From NCBI GenBank assembly GCA_020055645.1, contig CM034549.1, positions 20,977,930-21,041,929 of the forward strand: 64,000 bases of DNA. The letters are read 5' to 3'. Under the pieces are notes generated by a model. It was not told the origin of the DNA, searched no databases, and saw only the letters and a program-made list of their open reading frames with translations. How positions within the stretch are numbered: position 1 is the first letter of the stretch; each line of letters opens with the position of its first letter. Below are positions 18,169-30,919 of this stretch, in pieces. Origin of the DNA: Tomocerus qinae. Taxonomy: Eukaryota; Arthropoda; Collembola; Entomobryomorpha; Tomoceridae. Made by a program: the position numbers and the translations under genes.

Positions 18169-18781
18169 ATCATGATGAATAATCAGTGAATAAAATGCTT
18201 GCGCATGTAAACAATCCAATGATATTTAATCCATATCAATTTTTACACCGATTTAGCTAAGCGAGCAGTTCTTGAACAACGTTCCAAACAATAGTACTAA
18301 TTAAGTGGTATTACTTGCGCATGCATAGAAAAATGAAACCTCAAACAAACAAACTGAAATTACAATTGCAGCCACAGTCACGCACAATTACCCTGAATTA
18401 TTATAGGATACATCTGAGGATACCTATTTAATCAATATGTTGGCATTTCTTTGGGCATTTCCCAACAGTGCTATATAACATCTGATATACAATGTACAAT
18501 CTGCCAATTGATTTTAATCCACATCCATGCTAGGAAAATATACAACATAGTTTCTCCATAATAGCTAAAGTAGTTAATTAAGGTTAGCCTGCCAGTGTAA
18601 TAAAAGGCAAGATTTTTCATTCAGCCCAATAACTGTAGTATAAATTCCTAGAAAATGGTATTCGTTTTCTGAATATTTGCTACCACACAAAAATATATCA
18701 TAGATCTGACAATCAGCAGTCGTTTTTGATGTCAGAGAAGTATCCAAAAGTGTCAAAGTGATCTGTCCTAATTATTTCCGA

Positions 18782-20691
18782 TCAGGTACCGGAGCCTTGT
18801 GCACTAACGGTATCATCGTCTGATTGAGAACTATGAGAGCTAAGAAATTTTGCTGGCATTTCCACAGGGAATGTTTCATGAAAAAGAGAGTAATCCACAA
18901 TTCGTTCCCCTGAGTTAGATTTCATTGACGTAAGATTCTGGAATCGATGACCCCATAAAATCTGCAAGAACAATAAATAATTTGAATTTTTTGCAAATAA
19001 AGAAATTCCGTCTATTAAAAATAATTTGCGATTTAAAATTCAAGGTACCTCTGAGGGAAGGTACGATGATCTTGCTTGAGTAGTAAGGCCAGTAGATTCT
19101 ACTATACCTTCCAGTACTACAATAATCTCGAAGCTAGAATTAAACACATGAAGATCACTCGGCTTTATTGAATATAGTGGACTGGAAGAGTCAATCTTGT
19201 GAACAACTGTTGTAGGCCAAAATAGAAGTATCTTGTCTTCTTTCTCTCCATCACCTCCGACCTTGCATTACAAACACAACGCAATAAATTATTTGCATAC
19301 CACACCATTGACATATCACTGGATATGAAATAACATGTTTTAGATATGTAACTCTGTCAATAACATTGAGATCATATATATTTTTGCATCTTGTTATTCT
19401 CATCTATGCGCACTTTTTATATAACATGGAGAATATTTTACAATCGTATTCACTTACTTCCAGTTCTTCTTGATGAAACGTAATAACTTCTCCCTCCGCA
19501 GTGGTTCTTTTCTTAATGAGCTGAGCTCTGACATGGGCTTCAAGTAAATGAGATTTTCTCATATCTACGATTAAGATATGAAGATAAAATTCGTAAACAA
19601 TTTCGAGAATGAAGAACAAAGATTTTATACTGTAATGCATTAAAAATCAGTACAAACTTGCCTGCAACTCTGTAGCAAAAACAAAGAATTCCATCCCTTA
19701 AGCATATCACTGCGTTACGACTGAACATTAACGTCTCGCTTCGCTTTTTAGCTCTGGACATTTTGACGAAAACGAGACCAACCATGAGTCCCTCGAGAAT
19801 TACCCCGAAAATGGATTGAATACAGAGTAGGATTATGGCTTCTGGACACTGCTCTGTTAAATGGTAAAACCCATACCCAGTTGTATGCTGCGTTTCAACA
19901 CTGAAAAGGAAGGCCGAAGTAAAATTTTGTATTCCCTGCAATTTTCAAAATAAAAATGGGCAAATTAGTAATATTAATCTCTTGAAAATGTTAGAAAATG
20001 AAAATTTATGGAAAAATTACCGAAATGCAAGGTTTCCAATCAGGGTTCCCTATATTCATTGTATCTCCGTGAAAGTAAACAATTGAGTACCATGCTACAG
20101 CAAATACTAAAAAATACAAACACCAAATTAAAATAATTTTACTGCATAGATAAAACACATGGAAAAGGTAAGACGTATGTTGATTAGCTTACATGACCAA
20201 GATCCGAAATAGGTGAAACAAAATGTGAATAATGTCCATCTCCATTTGACTTCTAATAGCGTAGTAAATATATCTGATGCGAATTTTCTTCTTTGTCGAT
20301 CTACGTTTGTAGGTTGAAAATTGCATATTCCTTCTTTAGACACAGCTCTGTCTCGACTGAAAAGATACACAATACACAGTTAATTACTGAATACAAAGAC
20401 CGGCCGGTAAAAGGGTTTTAACAGGGTAATTTACCTCCTTAATCTTAATTCCATTTCAGATGGATCTTTGACAGTGCCATAATTTCTAACGATGGCATCG
20501 TCCCCTTTGCCTTGAGATGCCTCCAAATCAACTTGTGTAGGTCCTGCGGAAGTTGTGCACTTTGGGGTATTTTCGGACACAAGTCTTTGGTAGTCCATGT
20601 TGTCACTTGCGGAGTTGAAAGAAAACAGTCTTCTAAAGAACCTAGTGCAACTTTTATCTGGGGTTTCGTGTCCCTTCATCCGTCGACCCAT
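18782..20691 (-). CDS. Inward-rectifier potassium channel (Kir/Irk family)
   Basis: Tetrameric plasma-membrane K+ channel setting resting potential and epithelial K+ transport. Minus-strand exons: 20691-20435, 20356-20193, 20106-20021, 19935-19662, 19564-19458, 19261-19049, 18961-18782. They give 426 residues, normal for the family. The N-terminus is cytosolic, with the slide-helix/M1 region at about 112-155 (KWRWTL). The pore helix and filter read VETQHTTGYGFY (182-193), followed by the conserved TEQCP cysteine. M2 carries E217 at the rectification-controller position, where Kir2 has D172. The PIP2-binding AKKRSETL, the cytoplasmic domain (HVRAQL, TAEGE, VLEGIVE) and EILWGHRF are all present. 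Two oddities are seen. The usual arginine after GYGF is tyrosine (Y193). The intron after exon 4 begins GCAAGT, a GC-AG intron. The first in-frame ATG (20691) was taken as start; 5'UTR exons were not resolved. Confidence 0.96.
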
Positions 20692-23600
20692 AGTATATAA
20701 TAATATCAATACAATGCCAGTCTTATCTCTTGAACCAGTATGATACTAGTATGATTCAGCACTCGAGTATATCGTCTTCAATAATAACTCTCTTCTCCGT
20801 ATCTTATACACGTTAGCCATATATCTTTTATCTTCATCCAACACGATACACAAAGATACACACTGCATTCATATCATATACTACAAGAAATATGAATCAC
20901 ACATCGCAACAAAACTTTATGTCCCGTTTAAGTAGAAAATATTACTTTTTTGCTCATATAAAATGTTACTTATTGCTTGCTTGCACTAAACAATCTAGGT
21001 ATGCCCTAAATACTCTTGCGCTAAAGGACGACACAAAAATTCTTCATCTAGATCCAACTGTTGCGTACATAGAACATTTTACTACATATAATAATTCAAG
21101 CATAATATGGTATACTAAATCTAACAAATAATGATAAGTTGCTCTAATTTAAATAAGCTATCTTAAATACGTAATTACCATTATGCATTTGTCACGTAAT
21201 TATAAATCTCATTATATGTAGCTTCTTATTAGCATTCCTTAATTGGATGTTGACAAATATTATTATGCTACTTTAGTCCTATCAATTTTCGTGCTTAAGC
21301 TATGTGTAATAAGCAAACTGATCTTATATCATATCCAATTAATAGCTTCTTATATCCAACTACAATGGCAAGTAGTGCACACTAATCGACATACACTGAT
21401 CTTCACATAATTGGAAGTACTTCACTCAGTTTCACTTGCACTTCTTAATAATTTAGACAGATCACTGTAGACAAAATTGATAAAAGTTTCACTTCGTCTT
21501 TTCGAGTCGAATTGAAATCGCACAATAAATACTTGGCAAAGAATACTGTAATATTTTACTCAAGAATCCAATTTGCGATGGCTTGATACGCCAAAGAGAA
21601 AGAGGCGATTAAATTTTCGTCTATCTGCACAGCCACATGTGCAGCATTATACAAACAGACTTTTATTACAAAGCTGTAGTGGTAACTACACACCTAGGGA
21701 TACTCCTTCTTGTAAACTATCATATTAAGAATCAAGGTCTTCTATTCTATAACCTGTTAAATAAGGTAACTCCAGACAGACTCCAGTATTTCTTGTGAAC
21801 GTTACCCCAGGCTATACGGACTATCCGTACATAGCTATCTGTAATGAGTATCTGGTATGTGTTGAGTACTTGAGGAAGGACAAGTCCAGGCATTATTCAT
21901 TATACTTATAGCAGAATATTTTACAGGGGTAGATATAATCGGCTATTAGAGTATCAATGTTTAATTGTGGGGAGTTTGCAACGGTACTGTTTATAATACG
22001 CTATAAATACAGCACTGGATAAGCTAAAATAAACATCTGTAATAAGAAACATAACCATTTAAGCCAATAAATAAGGATTGATGGATTAAATGTTATAAAA
22101 AGTATAAGGAGGTATAAAATATTAATATAATGTAAGACAGTCAATCACCTCGATAAACTCGATCTAAATACAGGAGGACATCCATGCAGTAAAGGCCTGA
22201 CGGGGTCGTACCCGCAATAAGAAATATCATTGTGGATAGAATACAAAAGAAACTAATTCGGCTGTATTATGATATATTTAATGTTTTTACATAATCATTC
22301 TCTATACTTACTCTTTATAAAACTCATCCTTCAGCACAACTTTGAAACTTCTATTAAACCGTCAAGACATAGCCTCCTTTCCTCAGTTTAGCATGGAAAA
22401 AATATTAACAAGTATGATACAACTTATATTGTGGTTAATGCTAAATAGCAACTAATGTTGTACCGTTTGCAGACATTATTATGTGTAATAAATGATATTA
22501 CCATTCATGTAACTATTTAAACATTTACACGTTTTTTCATTTTCCAGCTGATACTGACTGAGAATTGTAGTTATTTAGGGAAGGTAATACATTATTAATT
22601 TACTGTGTACACTATGCATATAAATACAATCATTATAATTTGTATATGTATGCAAATATCTATTGCGGTTTATGGTTCAGTTTGGGAGGTCGTGATTGTT
22701 AAAGAAAGAATGACTATTCATAAATACAGGCTGTTGTACTGCTAATATAGTTGAGTAGAGATTGAGCTACCTACAGGGAATTTGATAACTGGAAATTTTC
22801 TGCATACATACTACAAGTGTTAATTTGCCTCGTATGATTGACATTACTGATAGTGACCGAATGACAACACATATAGGTAGTAATAATACTACTTACTCTC
22901 TTTTCTGTTACCCATAAAGCCCAAAACATACATTATCTTATCTACGTCACCAATACATTAAAACCATTATTGCATTTGCCCAGAATACTTGTATGTAGCA
23001 TTGTGCTCAAACCACACTACCGAGTAGTAGACTTGCTTTTGAATAAAGAATTGGCCTATTTGATGATCTATATGATAATACAGGGCAAACTATACAAGAT
23101 TCGCCTTTTCACTTCATCATGTGTATCCTAATACTACACTGCTATGCTGAATGCATTTAAATCCTATCTGGATTACGGTATTTTTCTTAATATAAAATAA
23201 AATAATTAAAATGAAGTAATTAAGTAAAATATAATAAAATTAGTAGTCAAAAACTTAAAGTTTTTATGGCTTACTACTTAAAAATCCAAAACAATTATTC
23301 AGAATGTAGCTTAGCTTGCTTAGAATATCCGTTGATTGACCTACCTCAGTCAGGTCAGAAGAGACATTCTAATTTTTTACCCTTGTTAAATATTAATGGT
23401 AATTATAATCATAATTACCATTTAATAACTACATGATAGAATAAGCTCTTATTAAGCTCGTGCTTTGATCTAATCTGATTGAACTGTACTTATACTTGCC
23501 ATTCACAGATGCACAAGCCAATAATTTCATTTTAATGACATCATGACTTTTTTCATGACCGACAGAACATATTCTCAGACTCTGTTCGGAAATGATTGAA

Positions 23601-24500
23601 ATGAATAAGGTTTAAGATGATACCAATGAATCTGATGCAAACTATCTATCTTCACATCTTGTCATATTTAAAAGCAAAAGCAAGTTACCTCAATAAAGCA
23701 TTGTTTCTTAAGATTACGATGATTAAGATGCATAACAATTAATTGTGTCTATGTGTAGTGTGTAGTATCCAACTTGACTAATATCACGTTATAGATTAAA
23801 TTGAGTAATTGAGTACGATTATGAGGTAATGTGAGAATCGACAAATCAATATCAGGAACAATACAAAAATACAAACATGCACCGACAGCTGTCTGTGGGG
23901 CAACAATTTTTGTTAAAGGGAAGCATAGTAGATGTCATCGGCAACTGCGATGAACTTAACTAAGCTACTCAAACTAAACTGATTTGCATGAATGTGCATT
24001 GCATAGTGCTAGCTTACTTTATCTACATACATCTGTGATGTGTGTATGAGGCAATCTGAGTCTTGGACTTGGCCTGTTGTGAGTACGGAACTTTGGAAGG
24101 CCTTTCAACAATACAAATACAGCATTATTTTTATAATAAAACTAAATATTAACTGCAAATTGTTTTTATAATAAAACTAAATATTAACTGCAAATTGCGA
24201 TCATGCAACTTTTAACATCATTTCGTAAAACAGTTTTAATTAACTGGTGGTAGCCGTTGTCTAACTATTATAAACTTAAAATGGCAATGAAATTTAGTAC
24301 TCATTCTGTTCTTTAGAAAATTATCATGAGTCAAAATATAGAACAAAGTACATTTATGGCTAGTACAACAACATCCATTCATCTAGTCATATCTAAAATA
24401 TATCAAAGAAAGCTGGCTATATACCAATATTTATGAGATCGCTATTTGCTATGCATTGGCAATCGTCAATTTTCAAGAAATGCGACTGTATACAAGGTTA
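20692..24500. other. Intergenic stretch between divergent Kir and chitin-binding genes
   Basis: About 3.8 kb, AT-rich, and presumably containing the Kir promoter and any leader exons. Apart from a 35-bp tandem duplication near 24.15 kb I recognise no gene, RNA or mobile element. Confidence 0.55.
24128..24197 (+). repeat. 35-bp perfect tandem duplication
   Basis: Two adjacent identical 35-bp copies, 24128-24162 and 24163-24197, each starting tttttataataaaac and ending actgcaaattg. The unit contains an AATAAA motif. Confidence 0.95.
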
Positions 24501-24510
24501 TAACCTTCTA

Positions 24511-24517
24511 TATAAAA
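24511..24517 (+). promoter_or_regulatory. TATA box of the chitin-binding protein gene
   Basis: TATAAAA in the context ttctaTATAAAACAA, 70 bp before the start codon. This predicts transcription start near 24540 and a leader of about 45 nt. TATA-driven promoters are common for regulated cuticle or gut-matrix genes, which fits the product. Confidence 0.6.
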
Positions 24518-24586
24518 CAATAAATATTTTCACAGCCATAAATCAACCAGCCAATACGGAAATTGTTCCTAAACTATACCAGCAGC

Positions 24587-25268
24587 ATGAATTCATTGTC
24601 AATATCACAGGTAATTGTCCTGTTTTCATTGTTATTAATAAAAACTACACTAACAGCAGCTTATGAGGACATAAGTTGTAATAAAACGACTCGCAAGTGT
24701 CGATGTCCTGAAGAACCCCTAACAGAAAATTATGGAGATCCCAGTGATCCTACTTGCAGAAATTATTTCATGTGCCATTTGGGACGTGCCTTTCCTAGAA
24801 CTTGTGATGTAAGGACAGCATTTCACCCAGAACTGAAAAAGTGCATGTCGAGAAAACAAATTCCAGAGCATATTTGCCGTTTTGGTAATTTTCCTTCACT
24901 AATAAGCTCGACTGAGATTGAGAAATTTGTATCATAATAATTTTATATAGATCTTTTAATTTGCCATAATTATTTATCTAGCCGTTGAATGTGGTTTAAA
25001 TGGTTACATGGCTGACCCGGAAGACTGCACAAAGTATTACCTATGTTTTTATGAGCAACCTTATCATTACGGTTGTGAAGGTAGGTTTAGGTACTACAGT
25101 TCTAACTAATTCTACACTTTATCTACATTAAATATTTCTGGATTTTCTTTTTCAGATGGTGAAGTATTTGACGATAAAAAGAAGGAGTGTGTTCGTAATA
25201 GACATAAAGCGGACAGTTGTGCGAAACCTAAATTTCGAAACCTTGACCATGACGCTTTGAGACAATAA
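24587..25268 (+). CDS. Secreted chitin-binding protein with two peritrophin-A (CBM14) domains
   Basis: Small extracellular protein likely to bind chitin in cuticle or peritrophic matrix. Exons 24587-24884, 24982-25080 and 25156-25268 give 169 residues. Residues 1-25 form a signal peptide (hydrophobic VIVLFSLLLI, cleavage near TAA). Domain 1 has six cysteines at 40, 57, 63, 73, 86 and 97; domain 2 at 103, 115, 121, 131, 144 and 154. Both match the CBM14 spacing, with aromatic Y/F residues before the third cysteine (NYFMC, KYYLC). Two further cysteines (31, 38) lie before domain 1. No transmembrane or catalytic region is present. It resembles obstructor/CPAP-like proteins but is shorter, with two domains instead of three. 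The gene is convergent with the F-box-like gene, with only 206 bp between stop codons. The start follows the TATA box and opens directly into the signal peptide. Confidence 0.93.
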
Positions 25269-25303
25269 TACTGATTCGATCGAACTATAACACAAATTAT
25301 AAT

Positions 25304-25309
25304 TTTATT
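25304..25309 (-). terminator. Candidate poly(A) signal of the F-box-like gene
   Basis: TTTATT on plus (AATAAA on minus), about 165 bp beyond the minus-strand stop at 25475. It lies only 36 bp past the stop of the opposing chitin-binding gene. Confidence 0.45.
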
Positions 25310-25457
25310 AGAGTAATTAGTTAACAAAAAGTAATGATTATCTTTCAACCTCAATAATCACTATTTAATTATAACGTAAAGCCAAAAATTGTACCAAAAA
25401 ATACCAAAACCATGAAAATTAGTAACTCTAGCTATCTAGTATTACTAATTCTAATCT

Positions 25458-25463
25458 AATAAA
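25458..25463 (+). terminator. Candidate poly(A) signal of the chitin-binding gene
   Basis: AATAAA in the context ctAATAAAttg, 190 bp after the stop codon and 12 bp from the end of the opposing F-box-like coding region. If used, the two 3' ends overlap. Confidence 0.45.
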
Positions 25464-25474
25464 TTGTTCAACAG

Positions 25475-28039
25475 TTATTGCTTACTAGGGGCAAGTGAAT
25501 TCTTATCTTTTTCTTTATCAAGTTCCAACAAAATCCTTTTGAAAGAGAACTTTAATGGATCCGCCAATTTGTTGGCATCGTGCAACTCGACGAAAATGTA
25601 CGGATCCCCACGAACGAAGTCAAAGTAAAGCGATCTGAGACTTAAATGCAGAGGCAACAAGTCAAAGTCAATTCGCCGAATCACATCCCACATTAATCTT
25701 GGATACCCTGACGTTAATGTGTTCTAAAAATGAAAATAGACATTTTTCTGTTTAAACCGAATTACTTTGTATTACTACTTTCAGACCACTGATGAATTCT
25801 TTATATTTTCTTATGTAAACGTAAATAATAAAATACCTTGTATGTTTCCAATCTTAAGCTGAGAAATACTAACTGTTTATCAATAGCAACAAGAATCAGG
25901 TCCGGCGAACAAATTTTTACGCTTATCACAAATCGTGGTTCTGGGAGTCTGCTCTTTTTTTGAAATTCATGTGGAGTAGGAGATACAAGTCTCACACCAT
26001 CGTAAACACTTTTCAAGTGCCAAGTGACACTGTCAAAGGACACAGCCATTGCTTCATCACTCCAGAAAAGATGCATCCCATAATCACTGCAACTTCCGAC
26101 TATATACTTCATTGATTCTATACTTTCATAGTCTGCTTTATAATATATAGGGCTCATTTTGCAAACTGAAGAAAAACTATATACAAACACAAAAACAATC
26201 AAATTAATCACGTCCATTAATTATTTATGTAATGTGAAACAGTTACAAATGATTAACCTTATAGACTGAGTTTGCTCTATATCATTAGGCCGAATTAGAA
26301 AATGTCCCAAATGAAATGATATTATAGATAATCCATATGCTTTCATGAGAGGCGGGTCTATTTGTGCGGTTTCGTAGTAACATTTTTCGTCGGAAGACAT
26401 CGGTGCGGGGAAATCTATCTCACTTACAGTTATCATATAATTCTTTCTCCAAAATTGCAGATCTTCCATTATAGGATCAAAGCCTTCCAACTGAATTTTG
26501 TGAAGCTGTTCGGAAAATACTTGATTCCCCACATAAGATATACGGTACAACTCAACCAGATTGACATTTACAATGATACCCACAACGTCCCTAAAATTAA
26601 CAAGTGATTAAATTACTAAATTAAATTAATTGTATAACTGCAATTATTATACTAATTATTCATTGTAGTAATTAGCACAGATCAATAAAAGCATTCTTTT
26701 CAAACCTGTAAATATTACTGTATAATCGGTGAGTAGTAGAAAATGCAGGGGGTGGGCTGTCTTCGCCATAGTAGTAGTCTTCAGCGTCGACATTTTCCCT
26801 TGAAATTTCTATTGGAATTGATAATCCATTTCCTTCCATTACCGGATAAACACAGACACATTGGCAACAGACAGTTATGATAAGGTTGACCACTTCATTG
26901 TTGTTCTTCATTAATCTCATTACATGAACATCTTGAATTATCTGTTTGTTACAAACTGTACCCATTCGAAAGGCTTTCTTAGGGTCCATATCTTCCAATA
27001 TAATAATATTTTCGTCATTATATTCGTTAAGAATATCGTTGTACAATGTACAGAGCATAGATCCACACGGGAAAGTAAATCTTTGCGGATACGTATACAT
27101 AAATCCCAATTGCATTTCGGTTTTTATAGAATTCTCCAGCATAAACAAAGATTCTAAACACAAAGTAGACTCTTCAATAACATCATTCAGGTTTAAACAT
27201 AACTTGAACAACTCGGGCCATAATATTCTGGTGTCTTTTTCACAAAGTCGATGACCCTTGGTTTTTGAACTAAAACTTGAGATTATTTTAGCTGCATAGT
27301 AGAGTTCCACATCATTCTTGCGAAGTTCCCAGTACTGATCATACTAAAATTACAAATATTGAAATTAATCAAATTCAATATCACAAATCTTATGAATATT
27401 TTAATTAGGTAAATCATAATGTATAATAACATAGTTTTATCTAATATATTTTGTACCTGTTTGTCATTGAGCGCTTCGTTTAGGTAAACTTCCAAAATCG
27501 GACTAGCTTTACACAAATTGTAAAAACTGAAGCCATCTACATACCACACTAAGTTTTCGAATACTTCCAATGGCATATTCAGCAATCCTCTACTACCTGA
27601 AAGAAAATGAATACCCCATGTTGTAATTTGCCTTTTAGGACATTTTTCAAATTCCATACAATAGAAATAACTTTCAAAACTTACCTTGATCTTGATCAGC
27701 CTTAACAGAATATTTCCATCCAGGTTTGCTAGTCTTTCCAATAAACGTTTTGAGAGAAAGCAAGTTTCGATTAGCATTAAACCAAGAATGGTGTTGGGAA
27801 ATTAAATCTTTGTCGGTGCTCCAATTATACTGCTCCGGACCCGAGACGCCGTTTTCCACCTTAAATGCAATATCGCCGTTTGGTGTCATCATGTAATGCA
27901 TCGCTTTAGGTCGTGGCTTTCCCGAGTTTTTCCCTTCATTTCTGTCATCCAGTCGAGTAGAGTCAATCGTTAAGTATTGTTTGTTGTGATAGGCTTTGCG
28001 TATCTCAGAAAGTATTCTTCTGTGTTCCACTTCCTCCAT
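25475..28039 (-). CDS. F-box-like protein of unknown target, 684 residues
   Basis: Minus-strand exons: 28039-27685, 27596-27457, 27343-26706, 26590-26247, 26165-25837, 25723-25475. Phases agree throughout and introns are short (about 80-115 nt). Residues about 124-160, beginning LLNMPLEVFENLVWYV, have the hydrophobic pattern of an F-box, so a role as a substrate adaptor of an SCF ubiquitin ligase is inferred. The remaining 500 residues show no repeat (no LRR, WD or kelch) that I can name. An acidic, tyrosine-rich patch (DAEDYYYGEDSPPP) lies near residue 355-370. The N-terminal 118 residues are basic and polar. One junction is ambiguous: exon 4 may instead end at AAG|gttaat and join an acceptor 9 bases earlier on the transcript, changing a few residues. 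Donor 3 (gtttga) is weak. The family is unplaced; the F-box call is moderate. Confidence 0.68.
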
Positions 28040-28465
28040 ACTAATTTTTTACACTATTGATTACTTCAAAAACAAACTTTAATTAACACACTAATTAAAA
28101 AATCAATAAGTTCATCCAAAAAAATCACCAGCAAACGGAAAGCTTGGGCGTGATTGAATAGTGTACTATCAACTATGGTTAGTTTGGTTTGGTTAGGCTT
28201 GTATTCAAATTATTCCATTCTATCCAATTTAACTTATCCTAGCTGTGATTACGACAGAAAAAGTTTTAAAAGTTACCTCAACTAGTATGAAAGTTTTGAA
28301 ATTGTTAACAGCAGCTTCTGACGTCTGACCAGTGACCAGTGCTTAAACCCAGGTAGCTATTTAGAATCAGTAAATTATTGACACAAGGAAGCGGTTCCAA
28401 TATTCCAAGTTCCAAACACTTACCAAAGTCGTACTAGCAATCTTTTAAGTCCACCGCGTACTCAC

Positions 28466-28520
28466 TGCAAAACCGCCCGCGGCCTTTGTGGCACATTTAT
28501 TTTCTTAGTGTCACTCTACA
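28466..28520 (-). promoter_or_regulatory. Candidate leader exon/promoter of the F-box-like gene
   Basis: On the minus strand a GC-rich segment ends in a good donor (TTTTGCA|gtgagt) at 28466. An acceptor (aaaaaattag) directly precedes the start codon at 28039. A small 5'UTR exon here is plausible. The right boundary is arbitrary. Confidence 0.35.
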
Positions 28521-30919
28521 GTTAGTACTCTATAGTTACAGTAATGCTTTCACTCAGCACACTATTCTGGCTTTTTGCAAACTTTTACTCACTTTTCACT
28601 GATTTTCATTTAGGAGATGGGAATATACCATTTTGACAGATTGTGCTTTAATTATTTCTAAAAATAACAAAAGACAAAGGTAGTTTGAGATGGTTCTCGT
28701 ATAAGTATAGAATAGTTTCCGAAAACACCTGAAATGAGCACATATAAAAGTATTTATTTAACCCTGACCTAGAGAAATTCATGCAGGCATAAAGAAGTGG
28801 GTCCTTTTGATTTACTTACTTTTATATTGTGTTAGTCATGCTGTCTAATGCAAACAATCCTTAGGGTCCCCTAAATAGAGATTCAGTGAACTAGACAAAT
28901 AGAGTATATCTTCGATTTGATGCATGAATGAACGCATAAAGTAATGTAATAATAGGCAGAAAACCAATAGTGTATAATTAAATGCTAGCGTCTCAAATTC
29001 ATATTATATGTAACATAACCTTAAGTACACAGACAGGATGATCCAAGTGATCTTAATGGCTTCATTTTATAATGCACCATGCAGTTTAGATACGGTCATG
29101 TGGATATTATGTTACCACACTATAAGAATACTGTAGCTTCGGTAAATAAAGAACGAATACAGGAAATTGTCCCTCAGTTGATAACACCGAAAGCAGTTGC
29201 ATTCCAATTCTAATAATAGTGAAGTACCTGCTCTTACCTTGATATAATTGTACGTAAACTCCAGATATATAGGTAGATCTAGTAACGGACATTCAGCGCA
29301 TAAAAATGGGGAAACTGGATTTGTCTTATTTGTAAAGAGCTCGCATCACTCGGATGATACGGATATAGTTTATTTGGATTTAAGAGTTACGTTTCATTGC
29401 CCTACTTTTCCAGTCTGTTTAAGTTACAAACTACAGGTTTGTGTGTACATACTTCTACTTGTCTTGTAAATGTACATGGAGTACTTGTGTGATAATCTTT
29501 ATAACATGTATGTAACAATATATGTTTAAGGATGCACATAGGATGTATTTGTAAAAGATCACTGTAGTGCCTCTACTACATACATAGGATAGCACAAGGA
29601 TAAAATAAGTACCAAGGTTAGTTTTACTAACAGTAAACGAAAGGCTACCGAATCCCAGTCTCCGTCCACCTGAGGCATGAGTAAGGGTACTTCCTTTTTT
29701 ATTTATTCAGTAATATTCAGTAGGTAATGAATTCAAGATGAGAGATTTGAGGGATTCGAAGAGCACTTGTGTTGATCTCTTGGAGAGGTCAGGTACCGTT
29801 TTTAGAACGTCTCATGTTTGGTTATTATTAAAGTATATTGTATACTCCAATTTATATGCATTGTACTATTCTGAACCGTTGTTGCGTCCCCTTGTCATCT
29901 CATCTTAAAAAGTGGATCCGAAAATACTTTTATCTTTGCCCCTCTACTACTTCACCCTTCATATAGATTACAGTACCTGTAATATCCTTCGTATCCTATT
30001 ACCTATTCAAATCCACAAAGGCCTAGATTCGTATAATCATTAAATGCAGACAAATACACTGGTATTATTAAAACCCTGGCTGGGAATACATTTACTTATC
30101 ATCACTAGCCAATCACACACTGCTGCCTAACTACTGTATAGAGCTTTTTTTATAGAGTTGTGCAGGATTATTAGTGTGGACGTCTACAAAAACGACGAAT
30201 AACGGTGTAATCAAGGAGGGGACGGAGGATGAGATCCTTAATTATCCTTATCATTGCCCATGAAACTTCAGCTTCTGTGCTACAAAAGGAGAATTTAATA
30301 CCATCTCGATTTAATCAATATTCTTGACCATCCTCCGTCCGTACGTCTCTCTGGAATTACTGCCCTACCTCTACATAATTTCTGTAGACACGTTACTTCG
30401 TTTTCAGCTGCTCTGTTTTAATAACATACAACTTGAGCTCTTCTAATATGAAAATCTAAACAATTATTACGGTAATAATACGATTGTACTACTTATAAAT
30501 AACTTGGCATCACATTTCTGTCCGCAGCAGTTCTTAAATGTATTAATGTACTGTTATTTCATTTATACTAGTAGCCTCTGATTCAATGTCACGTAAAGAA
30601 AGTGGGCATCTTAAGAACCAAGAGGGGAGATTAAGTATGCACTTCTCCAACTACTTCAGGTTTTTTATGCGTATAATTTCACTGTACTAATATCTATTAA
30701 CAATAAATTCAATCATCTTCTCCTGCCCATCTTCCCTTAGCCTATAAACGGAATGGCCCATTTTTCTAGATGAACACGAATATTTCATGAACTTTTCAAT
30801 TGAATCTACAATCAGTCTCCATTGGAGCAAGCAGAAAAAAATTCCATTTCCTCTACCGCATCATCATCCTTTGTAGTTAACATCTATTGACGAGTTTTTC
30901 TCCTGCTTTAATTTTTGTT
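28521..30919. other. Gene-poor stretch, nothing recognised
   Basis: AT-rich DNA. A minus-strand donor-like site (TATCAAG|gtaagagc, near 29240) stands alone without a coding exon. No repeat array or RNA gene was seen. Confidence 0.5.
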
